The notes beneath the pieces are model-generated. The model was not told the origin of the DNA, made no database searches, and was given only the letters and a program-made list of their open reading frames with translations. A stretch of 64,000 nt of DNA from Mauremys mutica (taxonomy: Eukaryota > Chordata > Testudines > Geoemydidae): positions 7,591,501 through 7,655,500 of the forward strand of contig NC_059084.1 in NCBI RefSeq assembly GCF_020497125.1, given 5' to 3'. A program made the position numbers and the translations under genes. Below are positions 11,161 to 23,388 of the stretch, one piece after another (the stretch's first letter is position 1; the number at the start of each line of letters is the position of its first letter).

Positions 11161-14100
11161 TTCCAGCACGACAAGGATGGCACTCCATTGGCTTTGAGGA
11201 ATTTGGATTCACACAGGTGTGAGATTGGAGCCAGCTCCAATGGAATTAAACTGTGCTTGTTCTTTACACTCCAGTGCTGCACCAGTGGATGCCATTGTCT
11301 GCACTGCCATCAGGAAATGGGGCGGCGTCAGGAGGCTCGGGTTGGGTTTTGAAAGGACATGGTGGCAACCCGCATAATTGTTCGTCTAACATTTAAACTG
11401 TCTCGGCTAGGATTCCAGTCAGTGACTTCCCCTCGGGTTAGACGAGAGAGAAAGTAATGGTGCCATAAAAGCACATTTCAGTATATCTTTAAAGTTTAAA
11501 GAGTTTAATTGAGGGATGGCTTGCTGTTTGGAATGAGTCTGCGGTGTGGCACTTCCCTAGGAAAGGCGCCAGGAGGGTCAGTCCTGCCCTGTAGCTTCAG
11601 GCTTAGGTATTCCTAGGAGGACTAAAGTTTCACCAGTTTCTGCTCCAGTGGCAAGTCAGATTTTAAATGAAAATAATATCAGATGGTGCAGATCTTCAGT
11701 TGGTGTAAATTAGCATACTCTCTTGGCTTCGGTAGCAATTTGCACCAGTTGAGGATCTGGTGCTGTTAATATCCAGCTTTACTAGTTTAATGTGAAAAAT
11801 CACACTGCATTACAAGTCTGTTGCCAATTTATAACCACCTTAAGGATAAAGAACTTGCATTTTAAATAGCACCTTTCATTCAGAAGGATCTGAAAGCACT
11901 TTTAAAACTAGCCAATATACAGGGACTCTCCATGATCACTCCTGAAATGAAGCCACCTCTCCAATGGAAACACAGTACCCAGCAACCTTGCACAACATTT
12001 TTAGGACAGAGGATGAATATCTTTTTATTAAAAGAAACTGCATGAGGCATGCAGCTAGGCAAATGTATTACCTGTGCTCAAACGTTGTACACACACACAC
12101 ACACACGCACACTCACACCATTCTGTTTGCAGTTTATGATCTCCCTCTCTGCACTAGGGAGAGTGCATTCCAATTTGCAGTGCAGTGTTCATGAAATATG
12201 AGGCACGCTGTTGAAACTGCGTGAATCGTGATTTATAAAGAAAGATGTTTTGAAAATGGTTAACGGCTCCATTAAAGGAACTGTGATGTTTGGCATGGTG
12301 GTTTTCTGTGGTCCTTTTCGGAGCATTTGGTGTTAGGATTTCAGCATATTCAGTAGTAACTGTAGATCAGCATTTCCCAGAGTGTGGAGGCACAGGGGGA
12401 AAGGACAAGCCTCTAAAATCTTCTCCATAGGCTCAGCTTTCATTTAAAAAAACAGATTTGTTTCTAGCTGTTATGGTTGGCATTAAAACCTTTAAAACAG
12501 GATCTGAGTGCAACCAAGTCACTAACGACTGCCTGAATTTGCAGAGAGTCTGAAACAATAGCTCTGAGGTGTGAATTGTCTCATGCCTCTCCTTGGCTAT
12601 TAACTCAGAAGATGCCAGTGATGATGCCCTAAATGAGCATTTTCCAAAGTGTGGAGAGCAACTCTTGGGGGAATTCAAAAGACAAGCTGTGAAGGGTCGG
12701 AGTGATGCATCGATCTTCAGCAATGCATGGCAGGGCTGCAGTGATTGGCTTTATTTTCCTGGAGTGGCTAATGCTGCTGTAGATTGTGGGTGAGATTCTC
12801 AGTTTTGTTCCAGCAGCCCCTTTGAGCTGCCTGAGCAGTATATTAGAATCTGTTGCATTGGCACAAGCTTTACTTTGCATGGGTTTGGGATATTTTAATT
12901 TTCATTAGGGGTTCGCACGAGCATAGCTCTAATGGTGCAGATTTAGCTAGAGCAGGCAGCTCCAAAGTCTTCAACGCTTGCTTTATAAAAATGGCGTTGC
13001 AGCAGACAAAACAATCGTTTATTGAGATACATATAATAAGCAGCCAAGTTTGTATAATACTGTCCACAAGCTTTTCAGCGGGCTCTGTGAAACATTCAGG
13101 GGATGACTTGAAAATGGCTTATTTGCTTCTTAGTAAATCCCTACGTCCTCCTTTGAGAAGATCCTGCCAGAGTGCTGAAATGAAACACTTTGTACCCCGC
13201 TGCTGTTTCCCATCCTCTGTCTCAGACTAATATAAATGCATCTGGGGTACAGGTCTGGGCCCAGATCCTCGGTGCTGGCTGGGGAGCATACAACACAATT
13301 TAGGAGGAAGTGGGTTAGTCCCCTAATTTGCTCTGGTTGACAATGACCCAGGGTGCCAATCTAGCATCTGCAGATTAGTAGGATGTATGGGAATCCCAGC
13401 CGCAATCCCTCCCCCTTGGCCACACAGCACGTCACCTTTTTATGCCATCTGTGTCTCTTTCCCGTTACATTGGAGTTATGCCCCCCACCTAGCTACATCA
13501 TCTTTAGGACCACTTTGCACTGGCTGACCAGCACAGCTCATCCTCAGTGCAGCAAAGGTTCAGGGCCTAGTCTTTAATGTACTTTGTACAGAGTAGGTAC
13601 CGTATTATGTTATCAGACAATGCAGAAATTAAGGGTTTGATCCTGCAACTCACTCAAGTGAGTAATCTTTTCCCAAGCTGGCAGTACAATTGAAGTTCAG
13701 TAAGATTGCTCCCATGCATCGGGACTATTCATGTGAATAAAGTTAATAGCCCAAAATTGTAATTTTTTGGATTTGTTGCTTTCAGTTCAGCTTTTGTTTA
13801 TAAGATCAATTATAACCTGGCTTCCTGTTAGTCAGTCCCAGAGAACTGGGGGAAATACTGCAAAATATGTTCCACTAATGTTTGCTGGAGTTTTTAAATG
13901 AATTTGCTTTGGATATGATGGTTTGCAGAAACCCAACAGAAAAAGAAATGCATTTCAAAGTTTTCTAGATATTTACAGAAAACTGATCTTTAATTTGCTG
14001 GCACAAGTATTCACACTCCAGGAGTCATTTCAACTTCCTCCAATTAGAGCTCAGAAATACCATGTGACTTCTGACCAATCACAACTACCCAGCATGTCTT

Positions 14101-15169
14101 GAATATTGAATATCAAGTATTCTGAGAGAATTGTTTCTGAACAATCCAGTTTAAAAAATATTCACAACATATTTCCAATAATGAATACACTCAAGGAAAC
14201 CACAATTTGCCTGTGGCTCTCTGACAAGCAGTGAAAAAGGCAACATTAGTTGGATAAACTATTAGTTGAAAATATTTGCTCACTTCTACAGAAACCCACT
14301 TTAACACAAATAGTCCTTAGAGGACGAAAGGTCAAGGAAAACCTATTTCCATAAAATCTTGTCCCTCAGGTACTCTAGCTAAAATGAATTGATAATACAT
14401 AATTGCTCATCAATGCCTTTTTATAAAAGATAAAATACGTTTCAAGTCTAATTTAGAATTTCAGACAAATGGCTTAAAGAAGAGCTGCAGTACTGAAAAA
14501 TGTCCATGTCATTCTCCCCCAGATCATAGTTTCAATACACACAGCCTTAGCCTGACATCTGAATTATGTCTTTTATTAAACATTAGTAATAGAGAGCACT
14601 TAAATCATGGTTTCCCTGTAAAAGAGAGATGTGTTCAAGTCGGATCTGCACATTTTAATGCCATATTTCTTCCTTTTACTCTCCCCGTAAGATAAATTTA
14701 CTTACTCCACAAAAATGTTTTGCTGAAAATAATTCATCCTTCAGTGTCCACCTAATGTACCTTGTGAGTAATGTGAAATGATGCAAAAATTACAATATAT
14801 GGACATGTTTGGAATATTTAGACATCGCCATGTTAAAGGTTATGTATACCACAGCAGTGAAATTATATGTAATGATTATCATATTTTAGAACATTGCCGT
14901 GCTGATTTTATATATAATAAATATAAAAAGCTTTGATCAGATGCATCCTGAATATAGTGAGGGTGCAAACAATTGAATCCTCTGTTTTCAGAACAGCTGA
15001 TCAAGCCAAGAACCAGGGTTCCAAAACCTGGCCACTCCTCATGTTCACAATTTGCAGGTGTGAATAGTTGTGGGCACAATTTTGCACGCACAATTATTTG
15101 GAGACCTACTTTAGATCATTTAGGCATCCAAGTAACTGATCTATCTGTGGTATTTATATCGCCCTCATC
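11161..15169. other. Unique DNA with a (CA)n tract and palindromes
   Basis: Holds a palindrome at about 11684-11765 ('cagatcttcagttggtgtaa' against 'ttgcaccagttgaggatctg') and a weaker one at 13632-13732. The segment 12575-12780 shares short blocks with 16600-16790 ('gtgattggctttattttcct' against 'gtgattggttttattttcct'), possibly a shared unclassified repeat. 13740-15169 is A+T-rich and repeat-poor. ORFs such as 12853-13230 (125 codons) overlap ORFs on the other strand and show no domain. Confidence 0.35.
12089..12118. repeat. (CA)n microsatellite, imperfect
   Basis: An AC-dinucleotide run with two interruptions near its right end (acacgcacactcacac). Confidence 0.9.
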
Positions 15170-15385
15170 ATTGTAGCATCTGAGCGCCTGACCATTTTTA
15201 ATGTATTTATCCTCACAGTGCCCTGGAGTGATAGGGCAGTGCTGTTAAATCCATACTACAGACAGGGAGCACAGAAGTTAACTGACTTGCCCACGGTTCC
15301 CTGGGAAGGCTGCGAATGAACAGGAGTTTGGATCTGGGTCTCCCAAACGTAGACTAGTGCCCTAGCCACTGGACCATCTTCCTTT
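15170..15385 (-). repeat. MIR-type SINE, minus strand
   Basis: The reversed core is diverged but readable: 'cctcacagtgccctggagtg', 'acagacagggagcacagaag', 'actgacttgcccacgg'. The reversed tRNA-like head ends near 'gccctagccactggaccatc' (about 15358-15378). Confidence 0.65.
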
Positions 15386-16969
15386 ATGATTGCACCCATA
15401 GGTGCAATTAGGTACTGAGGTAGTTAAATGAATATTGAAATATTGCACCCATAGACTAACACTACAGAAAACCTCCAAAAGAGGCCCAGATAAGAATGGG
15501 TAGAAGATCAGACCCCCAAATTGTATATTGTCCATTAAGGCTTAATTTAACAATGGTCTTACTCAGAGGGTTTAACTCACCCCATGCAGAAAGCACGCAC
15601 AAGGGCTGTGCACCACTTTGGTTTCACTTCAACCCTCAGAATAGAGTTAAAGTGGGTTTTGAGTGTTGCATAGGCTTGTACTGACCTTCTGAATAAGGGT
15701 GATTTTCACCTGTAGGGCCCAATCTGATTCCTACTGAGGTCAAAAGTAAAACTCCCATTGACTTCAGTTGGAACAACATCTGATCCCCACATGGTAAAGT
15801 TATAAATGTACACATGGCTGTGTACACTCCTTTCAGTGCCTATGTAGAACACCCATCAATGAACCACGCCCTGCAAGGTGACCTTTTATTCAAAGGACGG
15901 CAGCCCTAGTAGGGAATCACCATCCCTCTGCTAAGAACTCTGCATAGGCACTGCAGTGCAGGGTCAGCATTGGGAATGATCCCAATTACAACTGATACTT
16001 GGATCCACCATGACTTACTGACCCCCAGACAGGAGTGCTGCCAGCTGAGCTGCGCCAATACTGATGCTGATCGGCTCTGGTATCCTAAAGCATTGTCGGT
16101 GGCTAGCTGAGAATTCCAATGCCTCTGTTTCTAAATGGAGTTATTGCTGCAGGTGCCACTAATGGGCAAAACACTTGTGTTTCCTAGGCAATCAAAAGCT
16201 ACCACCTATGTAGCACTTTACATTTTCATTGCTCTGCACAAACATTAACTAATTAGTCCTCATGCCATAAAGATTTTTATCCCCATTTCCCATCCCAAAA
16301 GCCCTCCAACTTAACTTCCTGCAGGCTCTTCTAAACTACACCAGGTGGACCCTAACTCTACCAGGAGGAGCAATACCATCGACCCTCCAGAAATGTTCCC
16401 AACAGAGATGCTAATGTGAAACGAGGCTTTGTCTGCTACAATTGAGTCCTGCATTAAAAATCAGCCATGTGGAAAGGACAACACAGCTCAGTTTCTGGTC
16501 TGCACCATAAGTACTATCAATATTTATTAGAAGAATCAATATTCCATTGGAAAGTTGGCATTTCAGAGAGATCCTACCTCTTTCCAAAACAGGGCAGAAG
16601 CCAAAGTGGAGAGCAGCAATGATGCACTACAGCAGACTAAAGGAGCCTTTTTCCCCAAGTGTAGGTGAAGGACTAGCCAGGGAAGGAGAGCATGGAACAA
16701 TGACAATGCAGATTTCCCTCTTGCTGCACTGCTAATGTGGCCAGGTGGAACAGAGGTGTGATTGGTTTTATTTTCCTGAGTGGGGCTCAGCTTTCAACAA
16801 TCTGGTAAACGTTACACCAAGGTATTTTCCCTTCATCAAGCTGTGGAGAAACAGCGACTGTAACACTTTTGAGAAACTAGCTACGTAAACCATTTCCAAA
16901 AGGAGAAACAAAACTCAAGGTGTTGCCATTTGGAAGGGGGAGCTTTCTTTAAAGAGAGAAACTCCTATT
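15386..16969. other. Mostly unique DNA with old repeat remnants
   Basis: A palindrome of the 'actgaggtcaaaagtaaaac / attgacttcagttgg' type lies at about 15714-15788. 16195-16300 ('agcactttacattttcattg', 'aacattaactaattagtcct') resembles an old reversed amniote SINE or LINE tail. 16600-16790 shares blocks with 12575-12780. No gene is seen. Confidence 0.35.
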
Positions 16970-16974
16970 ACGTC

Positions 16975-18115
16975 TGTGATGGGTTCGGTCACAGAGATCC
17001 CCTTGGGACCGTCACCTGATGTGCTGAAATTACCACTGAGCCTGTTTTCGCTGCCAGCCTGGGACTTCCAGAACCCTGCCTTGTTGAGCCAGACACATTA
17101 GCCTGCTGCAACACAGACACAGGGTCTGGGCCACACCCCCAAAGCTGCAGACTTTAACTAAAAACAACTCAGCAGGTTACTGTCTCCAGCACCCAGACAC
17201 CCAGCTCCCAATGGGATCCAAACCCCAAATAAATCTTTTTTACTTTGTATAAAGCTTATACAGGGTAAATTCATAAATTGTTTGCCCTCTATATCACTGG
17301 CAGAGATATGCACAGCTGTTTGCAACCCCAGGTATTAATCACTTACTCTCGGTTTATTAATCAACAAAAGTGATTTTATTAAGTATAAAATAGGATTTAA
17401 GTGGTTTCAAGTAATAACAGACAGAACAAAGTAAGTCACAAAGCAAAATAAAACAAAAGACACAAGTCTAAACCTAATATGTTAAGAAAATGATGACAGG
17501 TAATATCTCACCCTCAAAGATGTTCCAATAAGCTTCTTTCACAGACTAGACTCCTTCATAGTCTGGGCCCAATCCTTCCCCTGGTACAGCCCTTGTTAGT
17601 TCCAGCAGACATCTCAGGTGGTAAGCAGGGGCTTTCTCAGGACTGGCAGCCCTTTTTGTCCTGCTCCATCCCCTTTTATAGCTTTGGCACAAGGTGGGAA
17701 TCTTTTGTCTCTCGGGGTCCCCACCCCTCCTTCTAAATGGAAAAGTACCAGATTTAAGATGGATTCCAGTATCCGGTGACATGGTTGCATGTCACTGTAA
17801 GACCCCTAGTCTCCTTTCCCCAGGGGCTGGCCCACATGTACACAGGAAGGCTTTCAAGTAACTATGGCCATTTATAACTGATTGTTTCTGGAGCACTCTT
17901 AATGGCCTCCACTTAATATGTTTACAGCAGTGATACAAGTGTATATCTTCTTCTCCTAACTCCAGATATAGAAATAATATAGGCAAACAAATAGGATGAA
18001 CACACTTAGTAGATTACAAGCTTTCTAATGACCCCATACAAGGGATATTTAGTTTAAAGCATATTCCAGTTATGTCATATTCGTAAGCATATTTCCATGA
18101 AGCATATGGAGTACA
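16975..18115 (-). mobile_element. Solo LTR, 1141 bp, 5-bp target duplication ACGTC
   Basis: The segment begins TGTGATGGGTTCGG and ends ATGGAGTACA (TG...CA ends), with an exact 5-bp repeat ACGTC on both sides (16970-16974, 18116-18120). On the minus strand GCTATAAAAGGGG (17670-17682) is a strong TATA box, and AATAAA signals follow some 300 bases downstream (near 17356-17385), so the minus strand is the likely sense strand. The overall sequence matches what I recall as an abundant turtle LTR. No internal coding sequence or partner LTR is nearby. The right border depends on the 5-bp match: if the true end lies a few bases further right, the duplication would be coincidental. Confidence 0.65.
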
Positions 18116-18120
18116 ACGTC

Positions 18121-18307
18121 CCATCCAGCAAGTTAGTCCTGATACGCCCAACACAACTCATTGTAATAATCTGACAACTAAACTAAACTCAGGACAAGGT
18201 TCTCGGCTAGTAGAAATCAGGGTAGCTCTGCTACCTTCAGTGCAGGTTTGTTGGTTTACACCCACTGAGGACGCAGCCCTCAGCATGTAGATGAAGCCAG
18301 ACCTGAA
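18121..18307. other. Unique DNA
   Basis: Short interval between the LTR and a reversed SINE fragment; nothing recognised. Confidence 0.3.
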
Positions 18308-18435
18308 TTCTTATTATTTGTATTGCAGTAGCACCTAGGAGCTCTTGTCATGGAGCAGAACCCGCTTGTCCTAGGTGCTGTACAGACATAGAACAAAAAG
18401 ACAGTCCCTCTCCAAAGATCTTACAGGCTTCTGGA
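18308..18435 (-). repeat. MIR-like SINE, minus strand, tail part
   Basis: Reads 'ttattatttgtattgcagta', 'gcacctaggagctc', 'ctaggtgctgtacagac' and ends in 'ctccaaagatcttacag'. This is the same reversed tail as in the full-length copy at 59241-59502. The core and head are missing. Confidence 0.65.
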
Positions 18436-19029
18436 TATCCTTTTGACAAGACCTGCTAAACTGGAAACCTGGCTATGACAGCGATTCTCACTTTAGACAC
18501 AGCATTGTTGTTACAATAAGTTTAGTGGCTGAGAACAGGAGACAGTTGGATGACTAACTTTGGAAATCAATAGTTTGATAGTTTTGGGCTGTGTTAATTA
18601 TGACCCTACCAATTAACTCTGATTTCATTTACATGTCCTCTTGAATAGCATAAATGCTTCCAAAATGAGAAGAATACCTTTAGCACATTAGTTAATATCA
18701 CAGCAAGGGAAATGACTGCTTGCTATATTCTCAGTAGGCATCTTTACATGGAAGGATGTAAACTGACTCTGAATTATTTATCGAACCGAAGACATCAAAT
18801 TGGACAATTAACCTTGAAAACTTAATTTAAGTCCCCTAAAAGGAGGGCTCTGAGCCTTCTGAAAATGTGTCCTCCATAAAAGGCAGAGGAACAACTCACA
18901 GCGGGATCTGCCACCATCAGTTGCTAGATTCAAACCTGTTCTGGGAACTCATGAATATCTGTTCCAGTGGAGAGAATAGCTTTAGTGGTGGTGTAGCATT
19001 GTAGTGCTCAGGGGATAAGGATAGTCCAA
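18436..19029. other. Unique A+T-rich DNA
   Basis: Nothing recognised. Confidence 0.3.
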
Positions 19030-19320
19030 GGCTTAGACTATTAGTCTGGAACCGGGAGACTGGAGTTCAGTTCACTGCTCCGCCACAAACTTCTTGTGTG
19101 ACCTTTGGCAATTCACTTAGTGTCTCTGGCCCAGAGCCTCCAAGGTATTTAGTCATCTAATTCTCATTCATTTTAATGGGAATTAAGTACCTAAATATCT
19201 TAACAGATGGGGAACAGAGACACAAAATGGGGATAATAGCACTGCCCTATCCCAGAGGTGTGTGGTGAGGATAAATAGGTTAACGATTGTATGGTGCTTC
19301 CAATACTATGATATTGGGGA
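19030..19320 (+). repeat. MIR-type SINE interrupted by another short repeat
   Basis: The head and the first half of the core are at 19030-19130 ('agactggagttcagttcact', 'gacctttggcaattcactta'). The second half is at 19220-19290 ('acaaaatggggataatagca', 'gtgtggtgaggataaatagg'). Between them (about 19135-19205) lies an unrelated palindrome-like unit with 'ttaatgggaattaagtacc', so the MIR was split by a later small insertion. Confidence 0.65.
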
Positions 19321-21921
19321 CTGTTTACATGCCAAAGATAGAGCAAGGGGTCCTTTCAGAACCAAATCCAGAGATTTTTACGTAGTCCAAACTCTCATTG
19401 ACTTCAATGGGAGCTTGGCTGAGTAGGACTTGAGTAAAAACTGAGCTGTGCAAAGTTTGGAGACCTGCTCCAAAGCCCAAGGGGTGTCTTTCCACTGAGT
19501 TCAGTAGTGTTATCCCTTGAACTTCTGCTAAACTGTACCATTCTGATGCTACTACTAGTTGGGTGATGAAAACTGCAGAAGGTCTAGACAATTTATTCTG
19601 CTTAATTTCCTCCACCGAGGTGTTTTATCCTCACTAATAAAAGACACTAACTTGATCATTTTTAAAATATTGTTCCTTCTAAATCTTTATGGCTCAAAGT
19701 GGACTGAGATCATTAGAAGTTACTTTATGTGCGGTTCAATCAGTTGCAAAGGGCTATTTCAATCACTCTGTACCTGGTAAGAGAAGATCCCATTTCCAGA
19801 GGCAAAAGGACATGACTTAATCACTGCCTTGCTTGTTAGGTGTTTTAACAAGTTGTATTAAGCCTCATCAATGGGAGCTCTCTTGCCAGATTAAAAATGA
19901 TAGTTCACTTCTCCATTATTACAGGGCATCATTTGTTTTCTTTTGTTTTTCCAGGCAGTCGCATGCCACTGTGATTTTACATGAAAATATATGACTGATA
20001 TCACCCAGAAGTAATTAGGTTTTAAAAGCCTTGATTGCAATAGACACAAATGTTATGGCTTTATGGTGCTACTGCATTGCCATCAGTTTTATAGCTGTTG
20101 ATTCTGCAAGTATTTCATAGATCTGTCAATCGGAATAACTTAGTTGACATTGACTGGGACCATTAATCAGAGGGAAGCATAATCTGCATTCTTATTTCTG
20201 TGGCTAAGGTTGCAACTGCAGTAGAAGCCCCACCCACCCAGCCTTGCTGCATCTGGTATATCACAGATCTTCAGTATTTATCCATTTAAACAGACCCACT
20301 TTGAGCGATGTCCTGGAGTATCTCAGTTTTCAAATAACAGGCCACTTATTATTCTTTGTTCCATCTCTTAGTAGAATATAGGTTTGTTCTTTTAAGTATT
20401 TATTTAAATATCTAACGTTGTGTATATAAATATGGGATGTTAATGCCCAGACAAAATGTAGTTAGATCCATTCATCCTTTAATGGGGAAGGAAGTGTGTT
20501 ATAAGGACTCATTGGCATATTGAAATTCTAGTAGGAGTGGGACATTGCATTTGCCTTCTTAACATCTCCATTAAGCAGAACGTTAGTCAGAAGAAAAAGC
20601 TCACGTGTTTTCAGTGACTGAGTTTAACAAGCCTGTGTTTATATTCAGATATAAACTCCAGCAGTGTGGAATTAGGCCACTAACATTCAAGGCAATTCTG
20701 ATATAACTGAAGAACTTTGGGAGCTTTTTGCTGCCCTAATCAGCACTGCAACGAAGTACAATATTGAGAGAGTGAAATCCTGGCCCTACTGACGTCAAAA
20801 GCACAACTCCCATCAATTTCAGTGCGGCCAGGAATTCATCCAAAGTGTCTAGTGCCAATCCAAATCTCTGACAGCTGAGCCAGAAAGAAGTGTATTACTT
20901 TAGAAGCATTTGCTTATAACCTGCAGCACGAAGCATTTTATAAAACAATCCACACACTTTTTTTAAAGTTTATAGTTCTCTTGGCAAAACGTATCGCCTA
21001 AGACGGGATCAGTACTAATACTCTTTAATTTTCTTATAATAATTAGTCTCATCAGATCCCCCCCAAACACAACAATTGCAATATATTTACTACTTTTAAA
21101 TTCCCACTTTATTCCTCTTTCTTCTAAGCTCAATTTTACAGTGAAGTAACCCCACTAATTTCAATGAAGTTGCTTCTGATTGACACCATTGTAAGTAAAA
21201 TCAGACACAGGCCCATGGTAAATTGTGCCTTACCTTTTCATAGTAATATGTGCCTTACAGTTGTCCTAAAAAGGGCACGATTCTGCACTGACTTACACTC
21301 TATCTAAACCCAAGTCAAAGGCATGGCACATCAGTGCAGAATTTGGCCCTGAAGCTCTCATGCACACCCCAATCTAGGTTGACTTGTAAAATCTCTCACA
21401 CTTAACATCAATCTCCCATTAGGCTAAGAATGAACAGGGATATGGAAGCATGCCAAAGTTCATGCCAACTCATCAGGAAATTCAAATTGCTTTAAGCACA
21501 GGAGCCAAGGAGCCTTTCGTTCATGCTGCAGAAACCGTGACGGATTGGACCATTCAGAAGGTGATCCCCAAATCAGGATTTCATTCTGGTAGTTTCTGAA
21601 CTAGACTTAAATATTTTGAGGGAAAGGGGTGAAAAAGGACAGGGAAAAAAAAGAAGCATTGCTAGGGGGATTCTTTCAGATCAGGATAAAGGAGCTACTA
21701 TGACTGGGAGAGAGACACTGAATCCCCAACATCTAAAATGGTACAAATGTACAAACCCTGGTCACCTGGCCCTGCAATTAAATCACCTGATGTACATACA
21801 CAACTGCAGTAACTGCACATGCAAGCAAGACATACAATTACACACATGCAGTTAGTTATGCAAATCTTGCTCTACGGTGATAGAATCTGATCTGTTCGTA
21901 TTACAGCTCATGAGGTCCATG
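19321..21921. other. Mostly unique DNA with palindromes
   Basis: Palindromic repeats lie at about 19380-19500, 20772-20840 ('gtgaaatcctggccctactg' against 'ggccaggaattcat'), 21128-21215 and 21273-21352. The rest is A+T-rich unique sequence. The ORF at 21616-21855 is not domain-bearing. Confidence 0.35.
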
Positions 21922-21925
21922 TTAA

Positions 21926-22188
21926 GGGCTTGGCTACACTTACAAATTTGCAGCGCTGCAGCAGGGTGTGAAAACACACCCTCTGCAGCGCTGCAAATTG
22001 CGGCGCTACAAAGCGCCAGTGTAGTCAAAGCCCCAGCGCTGGGAGCCGCGCTCCCAGCGCTGTCCGTTATTCCCCACAGGGAGGTGGAGTACGGACAGCG
22101 CTGGGAGAGTTTTCTCCCAGCGCTGGCGCTTTGACTACACTTAGCGCTTCAAAGCGCTGCCGTGGCAGCGCTGCCGCGGCAGCGCTTG
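21926..22188. mobile_element. AGCGCT-rich foldback element, Harbinger-like left end
   Basis: The left end GGGCTTGGCTACACTTAC follows TTAA (21922-21925) and resembles the Harbinger-type end at 7671 (both contain 'CTACACTTA'). Inside, AGCGCT occurs ten times, arranged in hairpins: around 21950-21993, 22033-22062 ('ccagcgctgggagc' mirrored), 22055-22104 and 22096-22126. Two internal 'gtgtag/ctacac' words (22019, 22134) look like further end-type motifs. The expected inverse of the left terminus is not found on the right, so this copy is probably 3'-truncated or diverged; the right border is approximate. There is no protein frame. Confidence 0.6.
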
Positions 22189-23269
22189 GGTAACCTGCCA
22201 GGGCCAGCGTTCCTCCTTCAGTTTATAGGTAACAGGAAATACACAAGGTTACTGACTTCAAGAAATAGATCCCAGACACATCCACCTTGTCGGATACTTT
22301 TGCATTACTCAGCCCTGGGTCAAGGCAGGCATATGTCATGTCATGGCTTTGTTTGAGCACTTGTTTTGGTCTTCATCGGCGCTCTTGTAAAAACACTGCT
22401 AGATATCTAATCTCATTCACTGCACGGGAGCAGATTCTGCCTCCCTTACTTGTGAGTAGTCCATTGGCCCTAGCTCATGCATGTTACCCAGTACATAACA
22501 TGAAATGAAGCACACGTTTTAAAAAAAGGTTTACAGGCCATCTAATCAATGTCAACCAAAATCTCCAAGCCACAAAAACACAGACCTCCCCTAGCTGGGT
22601 TTTAACTTCTCTTAATAAAATCCTGGAGGAAAGGATAAGCTCTACATACTGACTTGAAGGTGAACAAACTTGGGCTCTCCTGGACCCAGGAGGAATTGTG
22701 AATTCCAGAATCTGGGGCCTTCTGCTACCTGCCTGATGCACAAATCTAAGGTGCATCAGCTTGGGTGTCTCATCTCAACTCAATTGCCTCTTTAAAGCCT
22801 TTTATGGACATGAACCTAATTAAGGTCTAGTGGTAGCACAAGAATACTCATCTGGGGAAGAGTGTTAGGGAAAGCAGCAGTATAATGATCTTGCAGCAAA
22901 CTCCATCCACTGAAATACTCACTCCTGAGAGCAGTCCCCTTGAAGGCAAGTTTGTGACCCCAGCAGTTACCACTAAGTGTTTGCAGGGGCACGCCCAAAA
23001 TGATTTGCCTGAAACTAATAAGAGTGAAGAACACACGTCTCTGGGAGCAAGTGAAGGCAGGTCAAAGACATGTTCCCTGCCCTTGGAATGGGAAGTGGTG
23101 GGTTTGAGATGGTCCTTAGTTCCTGCGGGAGTTTGTTCCACAGTCTGGGACCAGCCCCTCACTGTTGAGAGTGCCACTGAGCCAGCAGAACAGAGTGGTT
23201 GACAGTGATCCTGTAGATATCCTGGGCCTAGGCCATGGAGCACTTGGAAGATCAGGACTGCGACCAAAA
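22189..23269. other. Unique DNA, no gene seen
   Basis: Contains several overlapping ORFs on both strands (the longest is 151 codons at 22848-23303, minus). None shows a domain, and the minus-strand one reads antisense through a CR1 tail. 23130-23269 ('gttccacagtctgggaccag', 'ccatggagcacttggaagat') may be an older, unclassified LINE remnant. Confidence 0.35.
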
Positions 23270-23388
23270 GGAGGTTGGATAGCCGTGTGTCTGAACCATC
23301 CAAAGCAGAACAAATCTTGCATCTTGTGAGGGGATTAGACTACATGACCCTCACAGTCCCTTCTGACCCTATGGTTCTATGATTCCAG
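23270..23388 (+). mobile_element. CR1 LINE 3' end
   Basis: The CR1 3' UTR signature is clear: 'gaggttggatagcc', 'gcagaacaaatcttgcatct', 'gattagactacatgaccctc' and the terminal 'ttctatgattc'. It is 5'-truncated to about 120 bp, as most CR1 copies are. It is diverged and non-coding. Confidence 0.8.

Noticed and set aside
12089..12118. Tandem repeats as CRISPR arrays
   Set aside because: Simple dinucleotide runs; no repeat-spacer structure anywhere and the DNA is vertebrate.
12853..13230. 125-codon ORF on +
   Set aside because: No domain, overlapped by an antisense ORF, and no splice or promoter context.
22848..23303. 151-codon ORF on -
   Set aside because: Overlaps another ORF on the + strand and reads antisense through a CR1 tail; no domain, no conserved-looking motif.
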